DNA of 64,000 nucleotides, from NCBI GenBank assembly GCA_965230225.1, contig CBDDKM010000005.1, forward strand, positions 186,001 to 250,000, written 5' to 3'. Positions 48,794-57,809 of the stretch are shown one piece after another. Position numbers and translations under genes: made by a program. Below the pieces are notes generated by a model. It worked only from the letters and a program-made list of their open reading frames with translations. It was not told the DNA's origin and ran no database searches. This DNA is from CALSMU01 sp965230225 (GTDB taxonomy: Bacteria > Bacteroidota > Bacteroidia > Flavobacteriales_D > Parvicellaceae). Position 1 is the stretch's first letter. Each line of letters opens with the position of its first letter.

Positions 48794-50199
48794 CTAATTG
48801 GAACAGAAATTTGAACTTTGGCATTTAAGCCGCAGTTAACAGTTTGATCAAAGGAGTAGTTGGGATTTGAGTTTTCATTTAAAATATTGGTAATTCCCTG
48901 GTTATAGAATAAGCTTATACCAAGGTTAAATAAAGGGAGTTGTTTTTCTATTTCGTAACCTGCAATAAGACCAAAATCACTGTTATTAAATGTAATTTGA
49001 TCTTCCTGTTCTTCATTATTTATTTCTGATGTTTCAGAAGTTAGGAGACCATAATAAGCACCTATTAGACTTTTACCATTCCAAACCGGATAGTTGTTTT
49101 TTCTATCCAGTTTGAAAAGTACAGAACCTTGCAGATAATTAAGTTCCATCTTGTGGTTAACGGTTTTTCCCTCGCGGTACAACACAAAGCGATGTCCCTG
49201 AGAGAATTTGGAGATACTGGCTTCCATGTTTAATTGGTCGTTTAAAGGAAGTCCTAAACCAAGCGACAGAATTGAAGAAGCGACCGCTTGATTGTAATCG
49301 GTGGAATTAATATTGAAAGCTTCTTTGGTGTTCTCATTCAATAATAAAGAATGGTCTAACCCAACCCCTGCATGAAGAAATATTGGCCGTTTGGATTTGT
49401 CTACAATTAAATCGGGTTGATCAATAATGTGGTCAATTTCTCCATAAATTGCAGGGTGGAAAATGGTTGGGCTTATTGTGGTGGTCGAAATACTTTGTTT
49501 CAATAAATGTGCATCAGGAACAGGGGTGGTGGTATTCCCTGTTTTTCCCTGATTAACACCATTATCAGCTAGGTCATCCTGATAACTTACAAGCGTGGTG
49601 GTTTGGTGGTTGGTTGTTGGCGCATTTGTGATTAATGCATTTGAACCGTTTTTGGCGTGGATCTCGGCGTTTATATCACTTCTATTTGAAAGTGGTTGTA
49701 TAGTATGATTGGTTAATGTATTTGTAGTTTCTTTTAGTTTAGGGGGCTGGTAGGATATGAGATCAGGAAGAAAGAAAAATCCTAATGTTATTATTCCAAA
49801 AATGGAAGTGATTGAGAAGACAACTTTTCTCCACCAGATTACTCGATCTCTTTCGTGAAGAGAAACCTCCAAACGATCCCATACATTGTCCACATCCAGC
49901 GAGTGGAAAATATTTTCGATGATGGAATCAGAAGGTTCAAGATCAATGTCTTCAATACTCTTTTTGTACCATTCTTCTACGGGTAAGGCTGGTCCAATTC
50001 TGCTCGAAAGTTGGTTCCATACAGAAGAATCAGGAGTGGTGGATTGTTTATCCACTTCTTGCTTATACCAATCCTCAACATCAGGAGTATCCCCGGTTAA
50101 ATCCTGATCCAAAGAATCCCAAATACCATGATCAGGTTTTTGAGATAAGTTCTCTACCTGCTTACGGTACCATTCTTCTATGTTGTCAAACTGGTCCAT
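48790..50199 (-). CDS. Anti-sigma-like protein with three cytoplasmic motif repeats and an OMP-like tail
   Basis: A 469-residue single-pass protein. The cytoplasmic part carries three copies of the motif (I/V)E(E/D)WY(K/R)...P(D/S)xxVWxxL: 7-34, 41-68 and 74-114 (the third has two W/L sub-motifs). The membrane helix is about 126-145 (FSITSIFGIITLGFFFLPDL). A Thr/Asn-rich linker leads to a C-terminal domain of about 210 residues with alternating strands (YLQGSVLFKLDRKN, GLIAGYEIEKQ), like a small porin-type barrel, though it starts from an inner-membrane anchor. Start overlaps the sigma stop by one base (TAATG). Sigma binding is inferred from order and from the known use of such W/L motifs in Bacteroidota. 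Confidence 0.7.
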   Translation of the reverse strand: MDQFDNIEEWYRKQVENLSQKPDHGIWDSLDQDLTGDTPDVEDWYKQEVDKQSTTPDSSVWNQLSSRIGPALPVEEWYKKSIEDIDLEPSDSIIENIFHSLDVDNVWDRLEVSLHERDRVIWWRKVVFSITSIFGIITLGFFFLPDLISYQPPKLKETTNTLTNHTIQPLSNRSDINAEIHAKNGSNALITNAPTTNHQTTTLVSYQDDLADNGVNQGKTGNTTTPVPDAHLLKQSISTTTISPTIFHPAIYGEIDHIIDQPDLIVDKSKRPIFLHAGVGLDHSLLLNENTKEAFNINSTDYNQAVASSILSLGLGLPLNDQLNMEASISKFSQGHRFVLYREGKTVNHKMELNYLQGSVLFKLDRKNNYPVWNGKSLIGAYYGLLTSETSEINNEEQEDQITFNNSDFGLIAGYEIEKQLPLFNLGISLFYNQGITNILNENSNPNYSFDQTVNCGLNAKVQISVPIR

Positions 50200-50732
50200 T
50201 ACAGGTAGTATTTTTTCATTAAATCCTGAAGCAAACTTTTTGCTCTCGAAAATTGAGATTTGGATGTGCCTTCTGAAATATCAAGCATTTCAGCAATCTC
50301 TTTATGTTTATACCCTTCAAGGGAATAGAGGTTAAAAATGGTTCTGGCACCGTCCGGTAGTAACCTGATAATTTCTGTGATATCTCTTAAATCAACCTTT
50401 TCGGAAAGTTCATTGTCAATCATAGCTGGAGATACAGCAGAGTTTTCCAGGTCTCTGTTCTCTAGTCTTTTTACTCGTTTTAAGTAATCAAGAGCAGTGT
50501 TAACAATAACCCTACGCATCCAGGCTTCAAATTTGTTTTGATCTCCCTGGAAAGTTCCTATTTTCTTGAATATTTTAAAGAAACCATCGTGCAGAATATC
50601 TTGAGCAGCCTCCTTGTCTTTAGCATAGGCGATACATACTCCAAACATTTTGGTGGAGTACTTATCGTAAAGCATTTTTTGATAATACCTGTTACGATCC
50701 TTACAACCTTGTATGATATCCTTTATATCCAA
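50199..50732 (-). CDS. ECF-type RNA polymerase sigma factor (sigma-70 family)
   Basis: A 177-residue sigma factor: region 2 (YAKDKEAAQDILHDGFFKIF, then FEAWMRRVIVNTALDYLKR) and region 4 (LLPDGARTIFNLYSLEGYKH, EIAEMLDISEGTSKSQFSRA). It belongs to a different subgroup from the two factors at 2934 and 5606. The start is a TTG at 50732; the family N-terminus (IIQGCKDRNRYYQKMLYDKY) needs it because the next Met is at residue 19. The gene begins one base after the lipoprotein stop and ends inside the anti-sigma start. Confidence 0.9.
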   Translation of the reverse strand: MDIKDIIQGCKDRNRYYQKMLYDKYSTKMFGVCIAYAKDKEAAQDILHDGFFKIFKKIGTFQGDQNKFEAWMRRVIVNTALDYLKRVKRLENRDLENSAVSPAMIDNELSEKVDLRDITEIIRLLPDGARTIFNLYSLEGYKHKEIAEMLDISEGTSKSQFSRAKSLLQDLMKKYYL

Positions 50733-50733
50733 A

Positions 50734-51405
50734 TTATTCTATTGTTAGGCTTCTTGATTTAGCAATGTTCTCTAATACCTTTTGGTAAATGTTCTGGTTC
50801 ATTGTGCTCTTGATGTATATTGCATCTTGTCCTTGCTGCACTATATCGTGTACATAGGCGCTTTGAAAATGCCCTTTAGGAACATCATCAAACCAGTTTA
50901 TTCCTCCAAATTCGAATGTTATTCGCGGTTCTTCTTTATTCCAGATTTCAGAAAGGTCTACGTTTTTGGCACTAATAGTAATTTCATCTTCTAGCTCCAC
51001 CAAAAAAGGAACAATAGGGCCCTGGCTACTTTCGTATTTCCCTTTAATGATTCTTGCTCCATCTGTGCCATGAAAATCTAGTGTAATGGTTAAGTCGGTA
51101 TAACTTCCCTGTGGCAAGTCAAAATCAATGGATTCGTTGCTATAATATTCTCCGAAAATCATGTTCTCGGATAGATCCCTATAGAAACTTACATCTGCTC
51201 CTTTTTCTCTTTTACCCCTCAGCTCCATACCGGTTAAGCGAAATATACCACCTTCGCATTGCAGGTAGTCTTTACTGTCTATTTCTGTGGAGGTATGAAT
51301 GCTAAATTGTACAGGAGTGGTTTTCTTGTATTTGTTACACCCGAATAACATGGTCAAGGTTATGACCATAAAAAAAGACATCCGAATTTTCGTTCCTAAA
51401 TACAT
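50734..51405 (-). CDS. DUF4382-like lipoprotein at head of sigma operon
   Basis: A 223-residue lipoprotein (lipobox LFGC). Its wording (LPQGSYTDLTITLDFHGTD, TISAKNVDLSEIWNKE, TFEFGGINWFDDV) resembles DUF4382-type calycin-like lipoproteins, but the match is loose. The ATG at 51405 has AAGGGG before it; an ATG at 51381 gives a more standard signal. It leads an operon of lipoprotein, sigma, anti-sigma and unknown protein, so it may be part of the sensor or a product of the response. Confidence 0.65.
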   Translation of the reverse strand: MYLGTKIRMSFFMVITLTMLFGCNKYKKTTPVQFSIHTSTEIDSKDYLQCEGGIFRLTGMELRGKREKGADVSFYRDLSENMIFGEYYSNESIDFDLPQGSYTDLTITLDFHGTDGARIIKGKYESSQGPIVPFLVELEDEITISAKNVDLSEIWNKEEPRITFEFGGINWFDDVPKGHFQSAYVHDIVQQGQDAIYIKSTMNQNIYQKVLENIAKSRSLTIE

Positions 51406-51603
51406 TTTCCCCTTTTACTTATTAAACGATAACGACTGGAATAGTCAAATGGTTGGAATTAATAAATAAAAAGTAGGTGTTTCGATGATAAAGCTATTCT
51501 GTTCTTGGAAAAGATGCAACTGATTACAACCTTTTTAAGGACTTAATCGTTTGGAGTAAAACTATTAAGTTGGAATAAGTTTAAATCTAAAGATATGTAG
51601 TAG

Positions 51604-51665
51604 TCTCTGAGTAGTGTCAGAGAGTTGTTTAAGAAGGGGAAGTATTTCGATGCTTTCCCTTTTTT
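51604..51665 (+). ncRNA. Candidate small RNA ending in an orphan terminator
   Basis: Two adjacent hairpins on the plus strand: a 7-base stem (51604-51623) and a 9-base terminator stem with U run. A -7-like box TAAGTTTA lies at 51576-51583 with TTTG at 51550-51553 (22-base spacing), which would give an RNA of about 75 bases. No plus-strand gene upstream could use this terminator. The promoter match is imperfect. Confidence 0.3.
51634..51665 (+). terminator. Plus-facing terminator with no gene upstream
   Basis: Stem AAGGGGAAG / CTTTCCCTT (one G-U pair) with a 10-base loop and a run of six T after it on the plus strand. The minus strand has no T run after the stem. Confidence 0.65.
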
Positions 51666-51780
51666 CAAAAAATATAGGTAACCATTCCAACCATATTGGA
51701 GAGCTAGTCGTTTAGGCTAGTAATGAGGTAAATTACCTGTAATTGTAGTGCCCTGTTAGTTCAGGGATTATTGTTTTATG

Positions 51781-51812
51781 AAAAAGGGGGAAGTAGTTAA
51801 ATCTCCCTTTTT
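51781..51812 (-). terminator. Terminator of the seven-gene operon after tsaB
   Basis: Stem of 11 bases with one G-U pair (AAAAAGGGGGA 51781-51791, TCTCCCTTTTT 51802-51812), overlapping the tsaB stop codon, with five T at its minus-strand end. Confidence 0.65.
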
Positions 51813-52483
51813 TTAGGCTTTTCCGCAATGAAATCTTTTAGGTAAAAAGGCTCAAAATAAGCTACATCTTCCACTTCTTTCTTATTGAGTTTTTCAAAAG
51901 AAATAGCATTCATGCCAGATGCAGAAGTGTTGAAACCATCTACGATCCTTAAGGAAGGAATTTGTACAACATCAGTTAATTTTGCAGCACCATCTCCAAT
52001 AAGATGAATGTTTTGATCACTAAACTGCTGAAATGATCCTTCAGTAACCACTTCTGCTCTGATTTCATCCAGTTGATTTAACTTCGAATCAAAAGATGCA
52101 GTGTAAACTTCCATTCTTCTGGCATCGATGGTAGGGATTACGATCCCATCAAAATCATTTTGCTTGAGGTAATGGTTAGCCATTACGGTAAGTGAATCAA
52201 TAGAAATTAGAGGGATTTCAAGAGCATAACACAATCCTTTAGCACAAGAAACACCAATTCTCAAACCTGTATAAGATCCCGGTCCTTTGGTTACAGCTAT
52301 TGCATCCAGATCAGAAAATGAATGTTCAGTTTCATTCATTAACTCTTCAATAAAAGCATTGAGCTTTTCCGAATGTACGTATTGATCAGAGGTTAATTCC
52401 TTTAAGTGAATCTCTTCTCCATTTTTGGCAAGAGATACAGAGCATGTTTTGGTAGAAGTTTCTATGTTAAGAATCAGGCTCAT
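51797..52483 (-). CDS. tsaB: tRNA t6A modification protein TsaB
   Basis: A 228-residue protein of the Kae1/YgjD-like ASKHA fold that works with TsaD, TsaE and TsaC to make t6A in tRNAs. The start is LILNIETSTKTCSVSLAK; then KGPGSYTGLRIGVSCAKGLC and VIPTIDARRMEVYTASFD. It lacks the metal-binding residues of TsaD, as expected for TsaB. Its start overlaps the end of the OmpA gene by 4 bases. Last gene of the operon. Confidence 0.93.
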   Translation of the reverse strand: MSLILNIETSTKTCSVSLAKNGEEIHLKELTSDQYVHSEKLNAFIEELMNETEHSFSDLDAIAVTKGPGSYTGLRIGVSCAKGLCYALEIPLISIDSLTVMANHYLKQNDFDGIVIPTIDARRMEVYTASFDSKLNQLDEIRAEVVTEGSFQQFSDQNIHLIGDGAAKLTDVVQIPSLRIVDGFNTSASGMNAISFEKLNKKEVEDVAYFEPFYLKDFIAEKPKKREI

Positions 52484-53712
52484 CTTATTTTAGTCACTAT
52501 AATTTCAACTCTTCTATTGGCTTGTGCCTGGCTTTCTGTAGATGCTTTTGGGTAGATCATTTTAGAGTTTCCATATCCTTTGTAGGTCAATTGACTTTCA
52601 TTAATTCCTTGTCCTACAAGATGGTCAAAAATGGCTTTTGCTCTTTCTTCAGAAAGCTCTCTAAATCTCTTTAGGTTTCTTCCGTTTTGAGCGTTTACAT
52701 GTCCTCCAATTTCTACATCGATATTAGGGTTTTGCTTAAGGAAAAGAGTTAGTTTTTCGAGGTCGTCTTTACTGCTTGGAAGTATTACAGCCTGATCTCC
52801 CATAAAGCTGATTTTCTCAAATTTTAGTTTACTTCCAATTTTTAGTTTTTCCAGAGTAAATGTTAAGGTGCTATCACCTTCAATTCTATGGAAATACTCA
52901 AACTCTTGTTGCTTATACCCCTTTTTGGTAACAGTAAACTTGTAGCTGTTTAGTTTTCTGGCTTGATCAATCATCCAGAATCCCGCAGAATCTTTAATTA
53001 GTTGATCTCCTTTACGAAGCCCTCTAGCCAAAATTTTTGCAGATTCAATATTCACTCCGTCATCTCCTTTTAGTTTTAAATAAAGTTTTGGAGTTACTGC
53101 AACAGGTTCTGGCTCTGGTTCCGGTTCTGGCTCAACCACTGGGATATTTTCGTATTGTAAGTCAATGCTAAACCCACCAGTGGTTCCATAAGGACTATCA
53201 ATTACCAGGTAGTATTCTTCTCCTGCATTTACATCTATAGGTGCTGAGAAAGACGGGTTAGGACCAGCTGCAGAGTAATTGTTTGTATATCCCGCTTTTA
53301 ATCCGGTAACACTTTTTTCTTCCGGTTTTCTTCTACACAAATTCGATCTAACAGGCAGTACTTTATTAGTTGCAATAGAGTCGCAGAAGTTAGGTCCGGT
53401 AATTTTAAAAAGTGAGAAATCGAAATCCTCGTTTGGTTTTTCCGGAGCAATTTCAAATTCGAATTTGGTGGGGTTGTTGAAAACTATTTTAATCCAAAGG
53501 GTGTTGTGCTCTCTGGTAAAAAAGTATTTGTTCTTAATGTTATGTCCTTTGATTTCCAATTTGTTCCCATACCCTTTTGGGATTTTTAAAGGTCCATAAA
53601 TGGAGTCCTGAAAGATAATGGCATTGGCACAATCAGAGTTTTCGGTGGTTATGGTCTGCCCCCAACTTATTGTACTAATAAGAAGTGGTATAAAAAATAA
53701 AAGGTGCTTCAC
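52480..53712 (-). CDS. OmpA-family envelope protein
   Basis: A 410-residue secreted protein started at GTG 53712, which puts the signal peptide (KHLLFFIPLLISTISWGQ) at the N-terminus; an ATG at 53787 would overlap lptB by 50 bases. An N-terminal domain (about 20-185) has the pattern of Bacteroidota sugar- or cell-surface-binding beta domains (NAGEEYYLVIDSPYGTTGGF). A PEPEPEPEP linker follows, then an Ig-like middle and the OmpA domain at about 300-408 (PNIDVEIGGHVNAQNGRN, LSEERAKAIFDHL, YKGYGNSKMIYP, QANRRVEIIVT). The Asp of the usual GHTD is Asn here, so peptidoglycan binding may be weaker. Confidence 0.82.
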   Translation of the reverse strand: MKHLLFFIPLLISTISWGQTITTENSDCANAIIFQDSIYGPLKIPKGYGNKLEIKGHNIKNKYFFTREHNTLWIKIVFNNPTKFEFEIAPEKPNEDFDFSLFKITGPNFCDSIATNKVLPVRSNLCRRKPEEKSVTGLKAGYTNNYSAAGPNPSFSAPIDVNAGEEYYLVIDSPYGTTGGFSIDLQYENIPVVEPEPEPEPEPVAVTPKLYLKLKGDDGVNIESAKILARGLRKGDQLIKDSAGFWMIDQARKLNSYKFTVTKKGYKQQEFEYFHRIEGDSTLTFTLEKLKIGSKLKFEKISFMGDQAVILPSSKDDLEKLTLFLKQNPNIDVEIGGHVNAQNGRNLKRFRELSEERAKAIFDHLVGQGINESQLTYKGYGNSKMIYPKASTESQAQANRRVEIIVTKIR

Positions 53713-53737
53713 TGGTTCGTTGTTTCCAGTTACAAGT

Positions 53738-54475
53738 TTAATCAAAAACCTTCTTTCGAAGAACAAAATTTTGTCCAAGATATACACGTTTAACTTGTTC
53801 GTCTGCTGAAAGTTCCTCCGCGGTTCCAGATTTTAGAATACTTCCTTCGAATAATAGGTAGGCACGATCAACAATACTTAGGGTTTCCTGTACATTATGA
53901 TCCGTAATCAGGATTCCGATGTTCTTCTTTTGAAGTTTTAATACAATTCGCTGAATATCTTCCACAGCAATGGGGTCTACACCTGCAAATGGCTCATCCA
54001 ATAGAACAAACTTTGGATTAATGGCTAGTCCACGTGCAATTTCGGTCCTTCTTTTCTCACCCCCCGAAAGCTTGTTTCCCAGGTTTTTTCTTACATGTCC
54101 CAATCCAAATTCTTCGATCAGTTCTTCCAAACGTTCTTTTTGTTCTTTTTTGGAAAGTTTGGTCATTTGAAGAATGGATAGAATGTTGTCCTCTACACTT
54201 AATTTTCTAAAAACGGATACCTCTTGTGGCAAGTAACCAATACCCATTTTAGATCTTTTGTACATGGGAGTTTTGGTAATGTCTTTATCATCTAGATACA
54301 CATTTCCGGAATCGGGTTTAACCAACCCCACCATCATATAAAAAGAAGTGGTTTTACCTGCTCCATTCGGACCAAGCAGGCCTACAATTTCACCTTGCTT
54401 TACATTTACCGTTACTCCTTTTACCACTTCACGGCCTTTATAGGCTTTCTTTATTTCTTCGGTTCTTAGTATCAT
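53738..54475 (-). CDS. lptB: Lipopolysaccharide export ATP-binding protein
   Basis: A 245-residue ABC ATPase driving lipopolysaccharide extraction with LptFG. Walker A is LLGPNGAGKTTSFYMMVG, the Q-loop region GIGYLPQEVSVFRKLSV, the signature LSGGEKRRTEIARGLA, and Walker B FVLLDEPFAGVDPIAVED; ITDHNVQETL is the H-loop. These exact variants (FYMMVG, YLPQE, FAGVDP) identify LptB. Start overlaps the DUF5686 stop by one base (TAATG). Confidence 0.95.
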   Translation of the reverse strand: MILRTEEIKKAYKGREVVKGVTVNVKQGEIVGLLGPNGAGKTTSFYMMVGLVKPDSGNVYLDDKDITKTPMYKRSKMGIGYLPQEVSVFRKLSVEDNILSILQMTKLSKKEQKERLEELIEEFGLGHVRKNLGNKLSGGEKRRTEIARGLAINPKFVLLDEPFAGVDPIAVEDIQRIVLKLQKKNIGILITDHNVQETLSIVDRAYLLFEGSILKSGTAEELSADEQVKRVYLGQNFVLRKKVFD

Positions 54476-56946
54476 TAGAAATCAAATTGTAGTTTTCCTC
54501 TAAATCCTATCGGGTGTACTTTAATACCATTAAACTCATGATCCAGGTATGTAGTACGCCAAATTACATCAAATCGAAGAAATTTAAATATATTTTCTAT
54601 CCCAGCTGCCACTTCTACGTAAGGTTTTTCCTGTAAGGTAGTGGTATATTCCGGTAAGCTCATTTCCTCCAAATGCTTTGGATTTAAACGTCCCCAAATA
54701 CCTTGTATTGTGGCTACCTCTCTCCATTTTAACTTTCTAATTAGTGGAAACTTGTTCAAGAACAAGCCGTCAAAGTGTTGCTGGAATTTAAAGCTAAAGT
54801 ATTCATCGCTAACAAACTCATTAATATTCATCATGTTGTAAGCATTCTCGTTGTAGTTCCATGTTTCGTTTCCAGGGTGGATTTCCAACAGTGGGTAGGG
54901 CAGTGTTCCCCATACTTTACCTACATTAAGTTGATATTTCATGGTTCCCAGAATTCCCATAGGAATCTTGTGTTTAAGCCCAAGAATTACTTTATGAAAT
55001 TCGTATTGGCTGTTAAACATATCCGGAATACCATAGGTATAGTGAGCTGAAATAACAGGGAATTTTGTTCCCAGGCTAATTCGGTCAAACTCTCCCGAAA
55101 GAAACTCTTCGTTATAAGCAAATCGCGTAGAAAAAGATATTTCCGAAGTGGTTAACTGGTTAATATTGGTGGAACTACCATCCGGAGAAACACGGTTAAA
55201 GGTGGTTATTCCGAGTGGAGTGAAAGTGGCATTTCTGAATAGTACCGTGCTGGCAAAACCTGGGAACCATTCTCTGGTGTAACTTCCTCTGTATTCTTCG
55301 TTAAAGACCAATTTGTTTAACGGGTTTCTTCTTGCAAAAGAGGAGATGGCATTGCTGTTGTTAAAAGCGTTGGAAGAGAGTCCTATTTGCTCCACATCAT
55401 TTTTATAGAGTAAACGAATAAGCCTCCGGGGCTTTTTGGTAATAAAGAATCGTGTCCCAGCTGCATATTTGAACTGTTTGTCCAATAATCCATAAGCTCC
55501 ATAACCGGATAATTCAATCCACTTGCTAAAGTCGTTACTGGTTCTACCTCCTGCTCTAAATCGGTGTCCTTCTACCTCGTTGTAACTGTAAATGGAGAAG
55601 TAAGGTCCCAATTCAACTTTTCCAAGAATTTTGTATCCGGTAAATACGGTTTGAAGTACATCCACATAGGTTTTTACAATGGGGAGGTTTTCGAGGGTAT
55701 CTATCATGTTGTAGATTCCTTCTTCAGTATTACTTAGAGAATCATGTCGGTGTACACTCCAGTATTTATTGCCCATTTCCTGGGCACTATCGGACACGAA
55801 AATATTTTCTACACCCTGATAAAACTCATCCGGTTTGGGCTTATTGATAACAAAGTTCTTATACGAAGTGGATTTTCGACCGTAGAATCCCATTTGGTTT
55901 TCGGTGACCTCAAAGTCCACAAACAAGTCGTCGTTTACCAGCATCCAAACTTCATTTTCTACTTGCTCAAAAGTTTGTGTTACCTCCAGTCGATTCACAA
56001 AGTTGATGTTGGCGTCTTCCGAAACTACTCCAGTTACCTTTCTAATAGCATAAGTGGTATCGTGAATCCACATGGTACCATTAAAGGTTAATTCACCAAC
56101 TCTTTTCGGAACAAATTTCATTTCATAGCACCAGTACCCATCTACATTCATACTGTCCATTAAGTAGTACTTGTAGTAACTCATTCCAAACTTGGCAATT
56201 GGGCTAATGAAGTTTTTTCCAAACACATGAACATGGTTGTCGTAGATATTTACCTGTTGGTACATATCTCCTGTAAACTGAGAAACACTTTCGTTTTCTA
56301 CTCCTGAAACTCTGGTGGCTTTGATGTATTCCTTCTGTGCTTTTGGTTTTTTTCTGAAGTACAAGTCAGATAGCGATTCTGAAATGAATATGGGTAAGAA
56401 ATCTTTTGCTTCGGTAGTGTCTACATTGTCGAAAATGAAGTCGAACTTTTTGAAGACTTTTCTGTTTTTAAATTCTTCGGTAAGATTATTTAAATCCAGT
56501 TGAATCTTATTGTATACCTCATATTGATAGGATTCTAGTTTCTCTCTATTATTAATGTCTTTATTGGCAATGGCTTTTCGCCAAATGGGGTGTGCGGGGT
56601 TTTCATCACTGGGCAGTACAATTAGTTCAGGAAGGTCAGTGGTGGATTCTTTTAGTTGTATGTTTACCTCCTGTTCTTTGTCCATTTCTATCGGCAGAAC
56701 CTGTTTAATGTATCCCACAAATGAAACAATAATAGAATCAGCGGCATAGTAAGATTCTATGGAGTATTCTCCCATTAAGTTACTGGTAGTACCGGATTTA
56801 GTACCCTGAAAAATAACATTTACAAATGGTAAAGGTTCTCCTGTTGCAGCATCTGTAATAACACCATAAACCTTGGTTTTTTGAGCATGTGAAACGAGTC
56901 CGCCTAGCAGAAGAATGAACAAAAGTATTTTTCTGTAGAAGTACAA
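54475..56946 (-). CDS. DUF5686 outer-membrane protein with carboxypeptidase-like domain
   Basis: An 823-residue outer-membrane protein. Signal peptide, then a CarboxypepD_reg-like plug-type domain (KVYGVITDAATGEPLPFVNV, GEYSIESYYAADSIIVSFVG) and the DUF5686 body of about 680 residues, mostly barrel strands, closing with FRGKLQFDF (aromatic end). The family is common in Bacteroidota next to envelope genes; the role is not established. Here it is directly between tatC and lptB, with a one-base overlap into lptB. Confidence 0.88.
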   Translation of the reverse strand: MYFYRKILLFILLLGGLVSHAQKTKVYGVITDAATGEPLPFVNVIFQGTKSGTTSNLMGEYSIESYYAADSIIVSFVGYIKQVLPIEMDKEQEVNIQLKESTTDLPELIVLPSDENPAHPIWRKAIANKDINNREKLESYQYEVYNKIQLDLNNLTEEFKNRKVFKKFDFIFDNVDTTEAKDFLPIFISESLSDLYFRKKPKAQKEYIKATRVSGVENESVSQFTGDMYQQVNIYDNHVHVFGKNFISPIAKFGMSYYKYYLMDSMNVDGYWCYEMKFVPKRVGELTFNGTMWIHDTTYAIRKVTGVVSEDANINFVNRLEVTQTFEQVENEVWMLVNDDLFVDFEVTENQMGFYGRKSTSYKNFVINKPKPDEFYQGVENIFVSDSAQEMGNKYWSVHRHDSLSNTEEGIYNMIDTLENLPIVKTYVDVLQTVFTGYKILGKVELGPYFSIYSYNEVEGHRFRAGGRTSNDFSKWIELSGYGAYGLLDKQFKYAAGTRFFITKKPRRLIRLLYKNDVEQIGLSSNAFNNSNAISSFARRNPLNKLVFNEEYRGSYTREWFPGFASTVLFRNATFTPLGITTFNRVSPDGSSTNINQLTTSEISFSTRFAYNEEFLSGEFDRISLGTKFPVISAHYTYGIPDMFNSQYEFHKVILGLKHKIPMGILGTMKYQLNVGKVWGTLPYPLLEIHPGNETWNYNENAYNMMNINEFVSDEYFSFKFQQHFDGLFLNKFPLIRKLKWREVATIQGIWGRLNPKHLEEMSLPEYTTTLQEKPYVEVAAGIENIFKFLRFDVIWRTTYLDHEFNGIKVHPIGFRGKLQFDF

Positions 56947-56963
56947 CCCCTTCCTTTTTTCAA

Positions 56964-57779
56964 TTAAATAGACTGTTTATTTCGAACCACAACTTTCGAA
57001 ACGTAGATTCCTATTTCGTAGAGAACCAGTATGGGTAAAGATACTAAAACTTGACTAATGACGTCTGGGGGAGTAATAACTGCAGAAAGGATTAGAATTA
57101 CAACCAGAGCGTGTTTTCTGTATTTTTTCAATAACTCAGGCGACACGATTCCCAACTTTGTTAAAATAAAGATAACAATGGGTAGCTCGAAGAAAAGTCC
57201 GCTAAAGAAAGTGGTGGTGGTGATTAACGACATGTAACTGGCTATCGTAAAGATATTGTCCACATCCTCTGTGATTTTATACGTTCCAAAGAACTGTACA
57301 CACAACGGACTAACCAGATAATATCCAAACAATATCCCAAAAAAGAACAATATTGAGGCATAAACAATAACTCCCTTAGTTACCTTGGTTTCCTGCTCTT
57401 TAAGTGCCGGTTTTACAAAGCACCAAAGTTGGTAAAAGATAAACGGAAAAGAGGTAATGATTCCACCCACAATGGCAAAATACATGTTGGTGGAGAATTG
57501 AGATGTTGGACTAGTAGACTGCATCTGTACCGGAATCTGAGTGGCACAAAGGGCATCATCTAAATCCAGTGCTTGAGAGAACCAGCAAAAGAATCGATAA
57601 GTGGGGAAATCTGTATCGATCATGCTCATGTACAACGTATCTACGATAGACTCGGTGAACACAAACAGTGTTACTGCAATGGCTAAAATTGCAATAGCAG
57701 ATTTGACCAATCGCCATCTTAGCTCTTCCAGGTGTCCAATAAAGGACATTTGCTTATCTCCACGAAGATCATCGTTCAT
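56964..57779 (-). CDS. tatC: Twin-arginine translocase subunit TatC
   Basis: A 271-residue membrane protein with 6 helices, receptor of the Tat export path for folded proteins. Signature: MSFIGHLEELRWRLVKSAIA near the N-terminus, later FYQLWCFVKPALKEQE, and the C-terminal YRKHALVVILILSAVITPPD. The ATG at 57779 is preferred over a TTG 12 bases upstream. No tatA gene is in the window. Confidence 0.95.
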   Translation of the reverse strand: MNDDLRGDKQMSFIGHLEELRWRLVKSAIAILAIAVTLFVFTESIVDTLYMSMIDTDFPTYRFFCWFSQALDLDDALCATQIPVQMQSTSPTSQFSTNMYFAIVGGIITSFPFIFYQLWCFVKPALKEQETKVTKGVIVYASILFFFGILFGYYLVSPLCVQFFGTYKITEDVDNIFTIASYMSLITTTTFFSGLFFELPIVIFILTKLGIVSPELLKKYRKHALVVILILSAVITPPDVISQVLVSLPILVLYEIGIYVSKVVVRNKQSI

Positions 57780-57809
57780 AACAGTCGGCAAAAATAATCA
57801 AACTATAGA

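Larger units (their letters stand above)
51449..51694. repeat. 11-base inverted repeat around a 224-base structured interior
   Basis: ATGGTTGGAAT (51449-51459) and ATTCCAACCAT (51684-51694) are perfect reverse complements. The piece could be a small non-coding mobile-type element or the closing helix of an RNA. Confidence 0.45.
51406..51796. other. 391-base gap: structured, no protein gene
   Basis: No coding frame is convincing. The gap holds a set of inverted repeats: ACTTAAT/ATTAAGT (51541-51570), TCTCTGA/TCAGAGA (51604-51623), a plus-facing terminator (51634-51665), the palindrome AGGTAAATTACCT (51726-51738) and CCCTG/CAGGG (51751-51766). An 11-base inverted repeat (51449-51459 and 51684-51694) encloses most of them. 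The promoter of the sigma operon should lie at the left end on the minus strand. Confidence 0.55.

Noticed and set aside
53712..53787. ATG start of the OmpA gene inside lptB
   Set aside because: Places 25 charged residues before the signal peptide; GTG at 53712 gives a normal secreted N-terminus and no overlap.
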